Shown here piece after piece: positions 9,896-18,755 of a stretch of DNA of 64,000 nucleotides. The position numbers and the translations under genes were made by a program. How positions within the stretch are numbered: position 1 is the stretch's first letter; every line of letters begins with the position of its first letter. Source of the stretch: Alphaproteobacteria bacterium (GTDB lineage Bacteria; Pseudomonadota; Alphaproteobacteria; JANQMY01); contig JANQPL010000001.1 of assembly GCA_028289425.1 (NCBI GenBank), positions 62,001 through 126,000 on the forward strand. The letters are read 5' to 3'. Under the pieces are notes generated by a model that did not search any database, was not told the origin of the DNA, and was given only the letters and a program-made list of their open reading frames with translations.

Positions 9896-12800
9896 GGCTT
9901 CCCGCATTGATTCTGCGCGAGGCTTGGCTTGAGGTTCGCGCAGGCCTGCGCAGTGGCATCGTTCTGCTGACGTTTTTAGCGCTCACCGCCTATTTGCTGA
10001 TTACTTTGCTCAACGCAGAATACATGCAGCGATTGGGCGCCACCGATATCCCACGCAATGCAGCAAGCGTGATCTATCTGATGGCGACGGGCTTCATGTT
10101 TTTCCTGTTCTTCGCCTGGGCTTGGGTTTTCGCTCAACCCGTCTTGCGCGACCGCGACGCGCTGCTGCACGAAATCGTTCTTGCAACGCCCAATTCACTG
10201 CAAGCGCTGCTGTGGGGCCGGTTTATCGGCGCATCATTCGTGGGCGCGCTGCTCGGCAGCGCGGCGTTGTTCGGATTCTATGTATCGCCGGTGCTGGAAT
10301 GGACGCAGCTTCTGCCCGCGGGTTCCATTTCGCCGACACCTTGGCTGCCATTTGCCTTTGCATTCGGCTTGCTAATAGCACCCCTGGCTGTTGGAATCGG
10401 GGCGCTCTATTTCATTGCGACGCTATATACGCGCAGCATTGGAGGTCCGCTCGCTACGTCCGCCCTTATGATTCTGCTTTGGATGTTTTCGGTGATCGTC
10501 CTGCAGGGCGGCGACATTAATCCAGCGCTTGCCACCATAATTGATCCGTCCCTGTTTAGTTTCGCTTTGGCGGAAACCGACACATGGACTCCCCAGCAAA
10601 AGACATGGGACTTTTTGCCGGCAACTCCAAGCTTTCAGATCAACCGGATCCTATGGGGCATAGGACCGCTGCTGATACTGGCTTGGACGTTGCAGCGGAC
10701 GACAAGGGAAAAGCTTGTGCTGGAAGCCGGGCGCCAATCTCGTGCCACGCCCCGCGCGCTTGCCGACCCAAAACCAACAGCCCTCAAATCATTTGAAGAG
10801 CGTCCCGCCGCCTTCTCCCCGAAGGCACAACGGCGATGGAGCCTGGCGTTCGTTTTAGAAACGAGCTGGCAACTCAATCGTCTCTTCAGAAGCCGCGCCT
10901 GGTGGGCCGGCGTGGCAATCCTCTTTCTCGTTGGATTGAGCAATACGTTTGTTCACATCATTTGGCATGCGGAAGGCCCCATGGTGCCCAATCCGGGCAT
11001 GTTGCTGCCGCTTCTCAATCAATCGGTATTCCTCGTCATCGTGTTCGTGGTTGCGGGTCTTGCCGGCATGAATTGCAGGCGTGACCATGTGCCGGGGCTG
11101 GACACAATGATGGATGCGGCGATTGCGCCCTACTGGTTGCGCCTGTTTGCCCGCGCCGTGACCGTGATTGCCGTGACCGCAACTCTGTCGTTGGTACCCG
11201 GCTTGTCGGCGATGGTCGCAACGATAATCGTCGCGCCCCAGTATCTCAATTTTACATTCTATCTGAACTACCAGCTCCTGCTCACCGCACCCTCTCAGAT
11301 CGAGATGGCTCTCGTCGTGTTGCTCGTACACACGTTAATCCGTGGCACCGGCCTTGCCTATGCCATGTCGATGTTTGCCATCTTTATACTGATCGTTAAT
11401 CACGAGCTTGAGCTGGTCACATACCCGCCCTTGGAAGTGGGTGTACCGGCCCACACAAATCTATCGGCACTGACGGGTTGGGCTCCGTGGGCAAGTTACC
11501 TGCTGACTCTGGATATATTCAAACTCGCCCTGGGAGTGCTGCTCGTTGCAGTGGCCGGTCTGATTTTGCCACGGGGCCTCGACAGCCGCCTGCAACACGG
11601 CTTTGCCCAGTTCAAAAAGCGGATCGCCGGGCCATCCGGTGCCTTGGCCGTGTTAGCCGTGTTTGCCTTAGGCACCTCCAGCGTAATTTTGCACGAACAG
11701 CTGGTCCACAACGGCGGATACCTCACCGCTGACTCGGAACGGCGGGAGGATGCCGCGTGGGAAAAACGCTGGTTTCCCAACGAAACCACATCTGCCACGT
11801 TTTTCGTTGCCGGAGGCGACCTGCGGCTGACAATTGACCCGGCCACGAAAACGATCGACGGCCGTTGGCACTTGCGCCAGGTAACCGCGCCAGCGGGTCA
11901 TCTGCACGTAACGCTGCCCCATGGTTTGGAAATCTCGGGCGCAATCGTGGACTCGCAGGAAGTCACGGTTCTCTCCCAATACGATCACGTCGCCATTCCC
12001 CTTGGCGATTGCGCGACGCGCGGCTGCACCGTCACACTCGCCTGGTCCGCTCGGTCAACGGGATGGTCCGCCGCAGGGGACACCGCCTGGTCAACACCGG
12101 TTGGAGTCTGGTTTCGTGCGGAAGATGTGGCCCCCCGCATCGGTTACGACACCGACCGTGTCCTGCGTGGGGCGACTGCGCGCCAAGATTACGGTCTGAA
12201 GCGCAACGTGCACTTGCCGAAAGCCCGAGCCGCTACGTCAAGTTACGCCATCGCACCTGCCGGTGAGTGGCAATGGGAGGTCGAACTCCTTGGAAGCGGT
12301 CAGCAGGCGGAACTGTTGGGTAGTCCGACCGGCACGACAAATGCGCCGCTGGATTTCGCCGTTCTGTGGGGCGCGACGGTCGAGGTGTCGCAGTCTGGTG
12401 GATTTCAGATCGCTCATGCCCGTCAAAATGCCGGGCAAGTCGACAGCGTGACAGAGGATGCATCCGACATGCAGGCCTGCGTGACGCGGCGCCTCGGCAC
12501 GACCGTCGAAATCGATCAAGTGGTGCAATGGCCACGCGGGCTCCACACGACCCATGTCAGTGGCGCCACATTGCAACTTGCCGAGGAACCCCATTGGGAC
12601 ATCGCTAATCGTGGGGTTGGGCGATGGCTGCGCCGGGCCGACATCGCCCGGGCACTCGCTCGCCGGCAACTCGTCGACATGACCGATCTGCGTCGTACAT
12701 CCGGATCCTTGTGGATTAGCGAAGGCGTGGCCGGAGCAATCGGTCTTCTGTGCGTCGCAGACACGGACGGCCTAGATGCATTCGCGAAAGTGCTCGTCCG

Positions 12801-13305
12801 CTATTCCGAAGCAGCGACAACCGCCCTGGCCTTGAGCGATGTTCCAGTCGGTGCGCTCGCAAACGCCCTTTCCGATAGTTGGGTTACGGAGTATGGGCCC
12901 CTTGCCGCACTCGACTGGGTCGCACAACAGACACCGGCAACGCTCAATGAACTCATGGCTGAGCTCAAAAAACGACAAGAGATTCGGAGTGTTTTGACCG
13001 ACCGCGTCGGACAGGTCACCGCAGACAACATACTCGGCAAACCACTGGCCTCGAGTCTAAATCTGGTGACCGAGAACAATCTTATTCATGTGAGCGGCAC
13101 GCGTTGGGCATGGCGCGACGGCGGCTGGCAGAAGCTTTCCGCCGCACCCCGATACCGCGTTCTTTCATCCGTTAGCGGAGCAGTTCGGCCAACGGAACCC
13201 ATAGGTGGGCCGATACCGGTAGAGCGCGTCAAGTCCGCACCGCTGCTTCTTCTCGATGAATGGCAATCCTATGAGCGGGCGCCAACGCTCGTCGGCGGAG
13301 AATGA
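9892..13305 (+). CDS. ABC-2 type permease fused to an M1-peptidase-like domain lacking zinc ligands
   Basis: A 1137-residue fusion. The N-terminal ~330 residues and a second block (about 390-640) carry two sets of hydrophobic spans, as in ABC-2 permeases. A large non-membrane part follows (about 660-1137). Similar permease/M1-aminopeptidase fusions are known in Bacteroidota and proteobacteria. Where M1 enzymes have HEXXH, this protein has RALAR (residues 920-924), followed about 20 residues later by ISEGVAG with Glu944 at the position of the third ligand. So the fold may persist but a zinc enzyme is unlikely. The start is ATG 9892, overlapping the ATPase stop; the reading frame extends further upstream inside the ATPase gene. 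The substrate is unknown. Confidence 0.8.
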   Translation: MRLPALILREAWLEVRAGLRSGIVLLTFLALTAYLLITLLNAEYMQRLGATDIPRNAASVIYLMATGFMFFLFFAWAWVFAQPVLRDRDALLHEIVLATPNSLQALLWGRFIGASFVGALLGSAALFGFYVSPVLEWTQLLPAGSISPTPWLPFAFAFGLLIAPLAVGIGALYFIATLYTRSIGGPLATSALMILLWMFSVIVLQGGDINPALATIIDPSLFSFALAETDTWTPQQKTWDFLPATPSFQINRILWGIGPLLILAWTLQRTTREKLVLEAGRQSRATPRALADPKPTALKSFEERPAAFSPKAQRRWSLAFVLETSWQLNRLFRSRAWWAGVAILFLVGLSNTFVHIIWHAEGPMVPNPGMLLPLLNQSVFLVIVFVVAGLAGMNCRRDHVPGLDTMMDAAIAPYWLRLFARAVTVIAVTATLSLVPGLSAMVATIIVAPQYLNFTFYLNYQLLLTAPSQIEMALVVLLVHTLIRGTGLAYAMSMFAIFILIVNHELELVTYPPLEVGVPAHTNLSALTGWAPWASYLLTLDIFKLALGVLLVAVAGLILPRGLDSRLQHGFAQFKKRIAGPSGALAVLAVFALGTSSVILHEQLVHNGGYLTADSERREDAAWEKRWFPNETTSATFFVAGGDLRLTIDPATKTIDGRWHLRQVTAPAGHLHVTLPHGLEISGAIVDSQEVTVLSQYDHVAIPLGDCATRGCTVTLAWSARSTGWSAAGDTAWSTPVGVWFRAEDVAPRIGYDTDRVLRGATARQDYGLKRNVHLPKARAATSSYAIAPAGEWQWEVELLGSGQQAELLGSPTGTTNAPLDFAVLWGATVEVSQSGGFQIAHARQNAGQVDSVTEDASDMQACVTRRLGTTVEIDQVVQWPRGLHTTHVSGATLQLAEEPHWDIANRGVGRWLRRADIARALARRQLVDMTDLRRTSGSLWISEGVAGAIGLLCVADTDGLDAFAKVLVRYSEAATTALALSDVPVGALANALSDSWVTEYGPLAALDWVAQQTPATLNELMAELKKRQEIRSVLTDRVGQVTADNILGKPLASSLNLVTENNLIHVSGTRWAWRDGGWQKLSAAPRYRVLSSVSGAVRPTEPIGGPIPVERVKSAPLLLLDEWQSYERAPTLVGGE

Positions 13306-13354
13306 CGACCAGTTTTGATTCACATCTCGGGCATTTTAGTTTTTGGAGGGGAGT

Positions 13355-15460
13355 ATGCACGTCAATCTAGCTCCGTGTCGCCAGGCGGCACTCGTTTCGT
13401 TTTCTCTATCACTATCAATGATTGCCTCGGCCATTTCGGTTCCAACCTATGCGGACGATAGTCCAACCGACATTATTGTCGTCACGGCACGTCACGGCAA
13501 CGAAGATGCCAAAGACATTCCCTTTGGCCTGAGCGTCATAGACGGGGAGACTTTAGAAATCCAACGGCAGTTCGATCTGGAAGACGCTCTGCGCTCCGTC
13601 CCCGGCGTGGACGTCAACTCGTCCGGCGCGCCGACACTTTCAAGCATTCGCATTCGGGGCGTCGGCTCGCTTTACCTTGCAAATCGAGACGACACGTCCG
13701 TTTCACTTTCCATCAACGGCGTTCCGACATCCACTGAGAACATATCGCTTGCGACGCTGGACGTGGAGCGCGTGGAAGTGCTGAAAGGGCCGCAGAGTAG
13801 CGTTTTCGGCCGCAATAGCGAAGCGGGGGTCATCAATATAACGACCCGAAAACCGACCAGCGACTTTGAAGCCTCAATCCGAGGTGAGTACGGACAGGAA
13901 AATCAATATTTGGCGCAATCAATTATCAATGGTCCTCTCGCGGAAAACCTGAATGCCCGCTTCGCCATTCGATACACCGGATCCGATCATTGGATCGATA
14001 ACATTCAGACAGGCGATCCTGTCACAACACCAACGGATTTGGCACTGCGCGGCAGCCTGTTGTGGGAGTCCGGTGCCACGTCGGTCTTGGTGTCGGCGGA
14101 ACATCAAGACACAGACGAGCAAATCGCCATACAATTGCTGCGACCATTCCCAGATGATCCCTTTTTCGATGTCGCACCAGGGCGATTTGGAGACAACGAC
14201 AAAGAACTCTATCGGTATGCGGCGGAAATTAGTCACGAATTCAGTGGCAGCCGCCTAACCTCCATCACAGCCTATACTTCTTATGACCTGTACAATGAAG
14301 TGGCCTTCGACCGGAGGCTCAACCAGGCACTGTTTTCATTTCCAGCTGAAACCGTGCAAGTTCAATTTGCGGATGAACGGATTATCAGCCAAGACCTGCG
14401 CTGGACGTCGTTACCCAGTTCTTCGCTTTTCTGGGTGACAGGCTTTAGTTTTTGGGATTCCGACCGGGACTACGGCAACGTTGACATTGGCTTGCCCACC
14501 AGCGGGCAACGCGATCTCGGTACGACAAGTTATGGGATCTACGGAGAGGTCACCTATCCGCTAACGGATGCCTTGAAGCTGACCGGCGGCCTGCGTGTCT
14601 CTAGAGATCGTAAAACCTATGACGCGAGATATTTCTTTGGGACCTTTGCAACGCCCGACAGCCGCGACCTGAAAGACACATATGCCACAGGCCGGGCGGC
14701 GATCTCGTACGCGATCACACCCGAAGCCAATATCTATGTGCTGGGCGCGCGCGGCTATAAGTCCGGTGGTTTCAATGAGTTCGCCACGTCGACCACCGAC
14801 AGCGAACCCTTTAGAGCTGCACGGGTTAACACGGCGGAGATTGGCTTCAAAAGCGTTTTTCCGTCCACAGGCCTCAATCTGAATGCGGCCGTGTTCTACA
14901 ACAATGTGAAAGACGACCACCTGCTCGGGTTTAACCCGATGACCTTCGCGAGCAACATTCTTAATGCGGACACGGAGAGTTTCGGCGCCGAGCTGGAAGG
15001 AAGTTGGAACCTGGGACAAGGCTTGGTGCTTTCGGGCGCCGCCACCTATATTGACGCCGAAATCAAGAGCGATGTGACGGGCGTATTCGGTGGGGATGTT
15101 TCGGCCGGCAATCAAGCCCCCGACGTGCCCCACTGGAGCGGCAGCGTCTCCCTGTCATGGGATCACGCCCTACCTGATTTTCTGAGCCTGCCGTCCCCCG
15201 CCTTGAACGCTCATATCAGCTACCGATATCAAGGCGAACGGGCGGCAGACGTCCAGAACAGTTTTGATTTGGAGCAATATGGCAAGCTCGATCTGAGGGC
15301 CGGGATTTCTACCGAAAATGCTGAGCTCTATTTCTGGGGCGACAATCTTACGGACAACCAATACGATCTTTATGGTTTCGGCTTCGGCTTCCCGGGGGCG
15401 GAAAGCGGTGCGCCCGCCCGCGGTCGAACGATTGGTTTCGGTGTCGGCGTGACTCTTTAA
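13355..15460 (+). CDS. TonB-dependent outer-membrane receptor
   Basis: A 701-residue receptor with a signal peptide (residues 1-33, ending near PTYA), a TonB box DIIVVTA, a plug domain (about 45-160, with RIRGVGS, ERVEVLKGPQS and GRNSEAGVINITTRKP) and a C-terminal 22-strand barrel. It takes a substrate through the outer membrane using TonB energy. ATG 13355 has GGAGGGG upstream; an in-frame TTG 12 bases earlier is less likely. It lies 49 bases downstream of the ABC permease fusion, in the same operon, so uptake and inner-membrane transport of the same compound are likely. A siderophore-like ligand is a guess. Confidence 0.93.
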   Translation: MHVNLAPCRQAALVSFSLSLSMIASAISVPTYADDSPTDIIVVTARHGNEDAKDIPFGLSVIDGETLEIQRQFDLEDALRSVPGVDVNSSGAPTLSSIRIRGVGSLYLANRDDTSVSLSINGVPTSTENISLATLDVERVEVLKGPQSSVFGRNSEAGVINITTRKPTSDFEASIRGEYGQENQYLAQSIINGPLAENLNARFAIRYTGSDHWIDNIQTGDPVTTPTDLALRGSLLWESGATSVLVSAEHQDTDEQIAIQLLRPFPDDPFFDVAPGRFGDNDKELYRYAAEISHEFSGSRLTSITAYTSYDLYNEVAFDRRLNQALFSFPAETVQVQFADERIISQDLRWTSLPSSSLFWVTGFSFWDSDRDYGNVDIGLPTSGQRDLGTTSYGIYGEVTYPLTDALKLTGGLRVSRDRKTYDARYFFGTFATPDSRDLKDTYATGRAAISYAITPEANIYVLGARGYKSGGFNEFATSTTDSEPFRAARVNTAEIGFKSVFPSTGLNLNAAVFYNNVKDDHLLGFNPMTFASNILNADTESFGAELEGSWNLGQGLVLSGAATYIDAEIKSDVTGVFGGDVSAGNQAPDVPHWSGSVSLSWDHALPDFLSLPSPALNAHISYRYQGERAADVQNSFDLEQYGKLDLRAGISTENAELYFWGDNLTDNQYDLYGFGFGFPGAESGAPARGRTIGFGVGVTL

Positions 15461-15507
15461 CGGTTGCCGCGGCATATCGGAAGAGAGGTTGCCCAGCTCA
15501 GAAGGAA

Positions 15508-16254
15508 ATGATCATGCAGGATGTTTCCGCACCAACGGAGACTATGAATGACTCCACGTTGCTGCGTACCGCCGGGATACTTGCCATTCTGGGTGGAATT
15601 GCCAACGCTGTTTCCGATTATCTGCTTCAGGGCGGCCTTATTCCGCGCGCGGCGGTTAATACTTACGATTTCCTGCCATTTGCACCTTACGATTTAGTCT
15701 TTATAGGGAGTATTATTGGCAATGCGGCAATCCCCCTTTGGCTATTAGGGTTTTGGCCGGTCTATGTAGCCCTTGCGCCAGCCGGACGTTGGCTCGCTAT
15801 TCCCACCGTCTGCTTTCTTGGGTATGGGTTCTCTCTGTTCCCGGGCTATCACGGCGCCTATGCGCTCTACGCGGCCGGGTTTCAAGCGCAACGCGAGGCG
15901 CCAGAAGCGCTTTCAGAAACGACGGCTACTCTGGTCCAACGGCTTCACGATTATCACGACGCGCTGCTCAATGTGATTGGTGTGCCCATGATGGTTGGAT
16001 CGCTTTTGTTCGCGGTTACTGTCCTACTGGGACGGACACTGTTTAGTCGGTGGGTCATCCTCATTTCACCGATTGTCGTTCCCTTCACCCAACCGTTCAT
16101 CGAAATGCTGCCCGCCCCTTATGGTGGGCTCATTCGACCGGCATGGGGAACGACGGTCTTCACCGTGTTTTTCCTGGTGGCAACGGTCGTAACATGGAAT
16201 GTGCGCCCTGGTCTTTCGCAGCAATCGGCAACCCGTCCGACGATCATGAAATAA
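15508..16254 (+). CDS. Polytopic membrane protein, function unknown
   Basis: A 248-residue protein with about six hydrophobic spans (for example LRTAGILAILGGIANAVSDY, IPLWLLGFWPVYVALA, TVCFLGYGFSLFPGYHGAYA and GTTVFTVFFLVATVVTW). Conserved-looking features are a histidine-rich loop (LHDYHDALLN) and aromatic segments GYHGAY and APYGG. The layout recalls small uncharacterised membrane proteins of the DUF4386/DUF6796 type, but I cannot assign it firmly. AGAAGGAA precedes the ATG. It follows the TonB receptor by 47 bases and is probably co-transcribed. Confidence 0.6.
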   Translation: MIMQDVSAPTETMNDSTLLRTAGILAILGGIANAVSDYLLQGGLIPRAAVNTYDFLPFAPYDLVFIGSIIGNAAIPLWLLGFWPVYVALAPAGRWLAIPTVCFLGYGFSLFPGYHGAYALYAAGFQAQREAPEALSETTATLVQRLHDYHDALLNVIGVPMMVGSLLFAVTVLLGRTLFSRWVILISPIVVPFTQPFIEMLPAPYGGLIRPAWGTTVFTVFFLVATVVTWNVRPGLSQQSATRPTIMK

Positions 16255-16363
16255 TTCGATCCGATGGATCGAATTGACGATGGGCGCGTTGACTCTCAAT
16301 ACATTTGTATGCTGATTGGCTGGTTCCTTACTGGCCGATTTTCCTTTTTTGGTCCGCTGAGAC

Positions 16364-16834
16364 ATGGATGACCTCACCATCGCCAGAGCCCTGCACGTGC
16401 TCGCCATTGTTCATTGGATTGGAGGTGTCTCGCTGGTCACCCTGGTGCTGTTGCCGGGGATCACGCGCTCCGTGCCGCCGAAAGACCGGCTAAGCCTTTT
16501 CGAGATGATTGAAGGACGCTTCGCTTTCCAGGCACGCATTTCAACGTTGATCGCCGGCGCGACGGGCTTTTACATGACTCATCAGCTGGACGCTTGGTAT
16601 CGGTTCACGGATCCGACATTTTGGTGGATGCATGCGATGGTGCTGATCTGGGTGCTCTTCACATTCGTGCTCTTCGTTGCGGAGCCCTTGTTTCTCCATC
16701 GGTGGTTTCACGAGCAGGCGACCGTTGCGCCAGAAAAGACATTCGCGCTGGTGCTGCGGATGCATCGAATTCTCCTTACGCTCAGCCTCGTCACTGTGGG
16801 TGCGAGCGTGCTCGGTGCGCACGGCGCACTCTGA
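16364..16834 (+). CDS. Membrane protein, CopD/DUF2269-like plan, function unknown
   Basis: A 156-residue protein with four predicted spans: residues 6-30 (LHVLAIVHWIGGVSLVTLVL), ~55-70, ~85-110 and ~130-152. Histidines sit at the ends of spans (ALHVLAIVHW, YMTHQ, WMHAM, RMHRILL), a pattern seen in small CopD-like or haem-binding membrane proteins. That likeness is only in layout. It is the last recognisable gene of the ABC/TonB block, 109 bases after the previous gene. Confidence 0.6.
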   Translation: MDDLTIARALHVLAIVHWIGGVSLVTLVLLPGITRSVPPKDRLSLFEMIEGRFAFQARISTLIAGATGFYMTHQLDAWYRFTDPTFWWMHAMVLIWVLFTFVLFVAEPLFLHRWFHEQATVAPEKTFALVLRMHRILLTLSLVTVGASVLGAHGAL

Positions 16835-16871
16835 GGGCCTCGCGCAAAATGCGTATCGACCAACAACGCTA

Positions 16872-16890
16872 TTGCAACTCATTATCAAAT
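16872..16890 (+). promoter_or_regulatory. Fur-box-like motif
   Basis: TTGCAACTCATTATCAAAT resembles proteobacterial Fur boxes (CTCATTATC half) and matches the site at 8887-8905 at 15 of 19 positions. It lies 35 bases before a small reading frame with a good ribosome-binding site. Iron regulation of the block is therefore plausible but unproven. Confidence 0.4.
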
Positions 16891-16924
16891 ATGCTCTGTT
16901 TGGTTGGTCATTGAGGAGAGGCCA

Positions 16925-17071
16925 ATGCCGGAAAAAGAGAGCCAAATGGAGACACTTTGGTGGCTTCACGAGCAGATCCGCGAGCTTGATCGCTGGCGCT
17001 CGGAGCTCGTCCGATTTCCGGAGAATAGAGCTCTATCCGCTGTCGAGAAGCCAGATTCGCATCGACGTTGA
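16925..17071 (+). CDS. Possible 48-residue protein, unknown
   Basis: ATG 16925 is preceded by GGAGAGG at a good distance and opens a 48-residue frame (MPEKESQMETLWWLHEQI, then a charged helix-like stretch). It carries no signal peptide. The composition looks like protein: charged and amphipathic with two adjacent Trp. It sits downstream of the Fur-like motif at 16872. It could be a genuine small gene or the truncated 5' end of a longer one. No family is recognised. Confidence 0.35.
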   Translation: MPEKESQMETLWWLHEQIRELDRWRSELVRFPENRALSAVEKPDSHRR

Positions 17072-17257
17072 TTAGAACAGCAACTTATGAGGTTTGGTCC
17101 TACCCCTTCCCGAAATTAGAAATATCCAGCTTGGGCTGCGGCGCCCTTCGGCATCTCTCGAGTGCCAGCGGCGGCAAACGTTATCGAATGGCGATTCCTC
17201 CCTAGACTTTGCACCGCGCGCCGCAGCCCGTTTTTCCTTCAGCATAAGGACGTTTAC

Positions 17258-17770
17258 ATGACCAATCCTGAATTCCTGCAGACCGTACGTCTGCCCGACC
17301 TTGGCTTTGGTGCAGCAACGATGATGTGGGGATTTCGTGCGTGCGCCCTCGGCCATTCCCAATGCGGGTGTCTTGTAGGTGGTTTCGAACGCATATTCGG
17401 GCCCAAGCAAGGCCCGCTTGTATTGAGGGATATGGTCGGACTTGCACGGATCTTCGGAAACGACGGACGCCGCCGAGTGACCGTTGCGATGCCCGGCTGC
17501 ATTGGAATTACGCTGGATGAGGGTGCCCTGCTTCGTGTCTTTAACACGGCACAGTCTGGCGAAGAGACAGCGTGCGACCGCCATCTGCGGTGGCTTTTGG
17601 CGAAAGAACCGGACGACCACATGCGGCAACTCACGAGGAACCTTGCAACCGCCTATCTGGATCGAGGGCTACTAATTCAAGCGCCCGGTAATGTCCCGGC
17701 GCCAAAGACGGAAGCCGCTAACGAGAAGATCGCCGATCTTGCTTCCATGCGCGCCGTTGGAAGTGCTTGA
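17258..17770 (+). CDS. Hypothetical protein, cysteine-containing, function unknown
   Basis: A 170-residue protein starting at ATG 17258 with AAGGA upstream; a longer in-frame start is unsupported. The N-terminal half is glycine-rich with a compact motif MMWGFRACALGHSQCGCL (three Cys), followed by a conserved-looking FGPKQGP. The C-terminal half is helical and charged, with EETACDRHLRWLLAKEPDDH. No signal peptide or span is obvious. I do not recognise the family. A TetR gene follows 114 bases later. Confidence 0.55.
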   Translation: MTNPEFLQTVRLPDLGFGAATMMWGFRACALGHSQCGCLVGGFERIFGPKQGPLVLRDMVGLARIFGNDGRRRVTVAMPGCIGITLDEGALLRVFNTAQSGEETACDRHLRWLLAKEPDDHMRQLTRNLATAYLDRGLLIQAPGNVPAPKTEAANEKIADLASMRAVGSA

Positions 17771-17883
17771 AGAGTTGAAGATTGAGACCGGGCCCATGAA
17801 CAGGCCGGTTTTGGACGCCTGGACCTTGTTGCAGGCACGATCGAAGCATTGGCCGAGACGGAGCGCCGTGATACATCCAGTGC

Positions 17884-18546
17884 ATGGAGAAAACGCACAC
17901 AGGCGCTCGAGGGCGGCCGGCGCGCCTTTCGCGCACCGACATTGTCGAGATTGCCAAGCGCATTCTCAAAAAAAAGGGTGGCGATGCCCTCAGCATGCGG
18001 CGTGTTGCCGAGGAACTCGGCAGTTCACCCATGTCGATCTATCGGCATGTGGAAAGCATGGACCACCTCATCGTTCTGGCGCTTGACGAACTTGCCAAGG
18101 AGATTCCGAAACCGGACCTTCCTGAAGACCCGCAAGACCGCGTCTTAGTCCTTTGGCTTGCACTTTACGATTGCCTGGCGGCGAACCCCTGGGCTCTGGA
18201 TGTGTTGGCCAAAGAAATGTCGATCGGACCGACGATCCTCTGGTTTGTAGACCGAATCATCAAATCATTCGTAGACTGTGGTTTGTCGTACGAAGGTACA
18301 AGCCAGGCCTACAATATGGTTTGGAAGTTTACGGTGGGCTCCTTGATGGTCGACCAGGGGCAAACATATGCCGAAGAACGGTTCGACGGTACGCCCATTG
18401 CGCGGCAATTCATGATCTCCCATATGGGCGACCATCCGAACCTCAAAGCCCTTATGTCGGCGGCGCCGGATGCCGATCACCGGGGGCGCGACCGCTACGT
18501 GGAAAACCTCAAAATCCTGCTTGACGGGATCATAAATTCAAAATAG
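17884..18546 (+). CDS. TetR-family transcriptional regulator
   Basis: A 220-residue regulator with an N-terminal TetR helix-turn-helix (about residues 15-62: TDIVEIAKRILKKKGGDALS, then MRRVAEELGSSPMSIYRHVE) and a helical C-terminal ligand-binding domain resembling the TetR_C group. Such proteins usually repress a nearby transport or lipid gene. The next gene in the same direction, 209 bases on, encodes an RND exporter, which is the most likely target. The ligand is unknown. Confidence 0.88.
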   Translation: MEKTHTGARGRPARLSRTDIVEIAKRILKKKGGDALSMRRVAEELGSSPMSIYRHVESMDHLIVLALDELAKEIPKPDLPEDPQDRVLVLWLALYDCLAANPWALDVLAKEMSIGPTILWFVDRIIKSFVDCGLSYEGTSQAYNMVWKFTVGSLMVDQGQTYAEERFDGTPIARQFMISHMGDHPNLKALMSAAPDADHRGRDRYVENLKILLDGIINSK

Positions 18547-18755
18547 TATACGCGTACGCAAATTATCAGACGGCATGCGGGAAGCCGGTAAGTATCTGAT
18601 TAAATTGCGGGAGTTGGGCCAGTTGCGGAAGCGGGGACTTAAGTTGTGCGGGAAATGACCTCATTTCAGCCTTTTTCTGCGGAACATTGTTGCAATTGCT
18701 TCGCATTCACAAATATGCTTGCAAGGGTGTTCCGGGAAATGCAGGGGCACGTTTG

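Noticed and set aside
17849-18148. Alternative frame overlapping the 5' end of the second TetR-type gene
   Set aside because: The +1 frame with the TetR helix-turn-helix is clearly the real one; the alternative is low-complexity.
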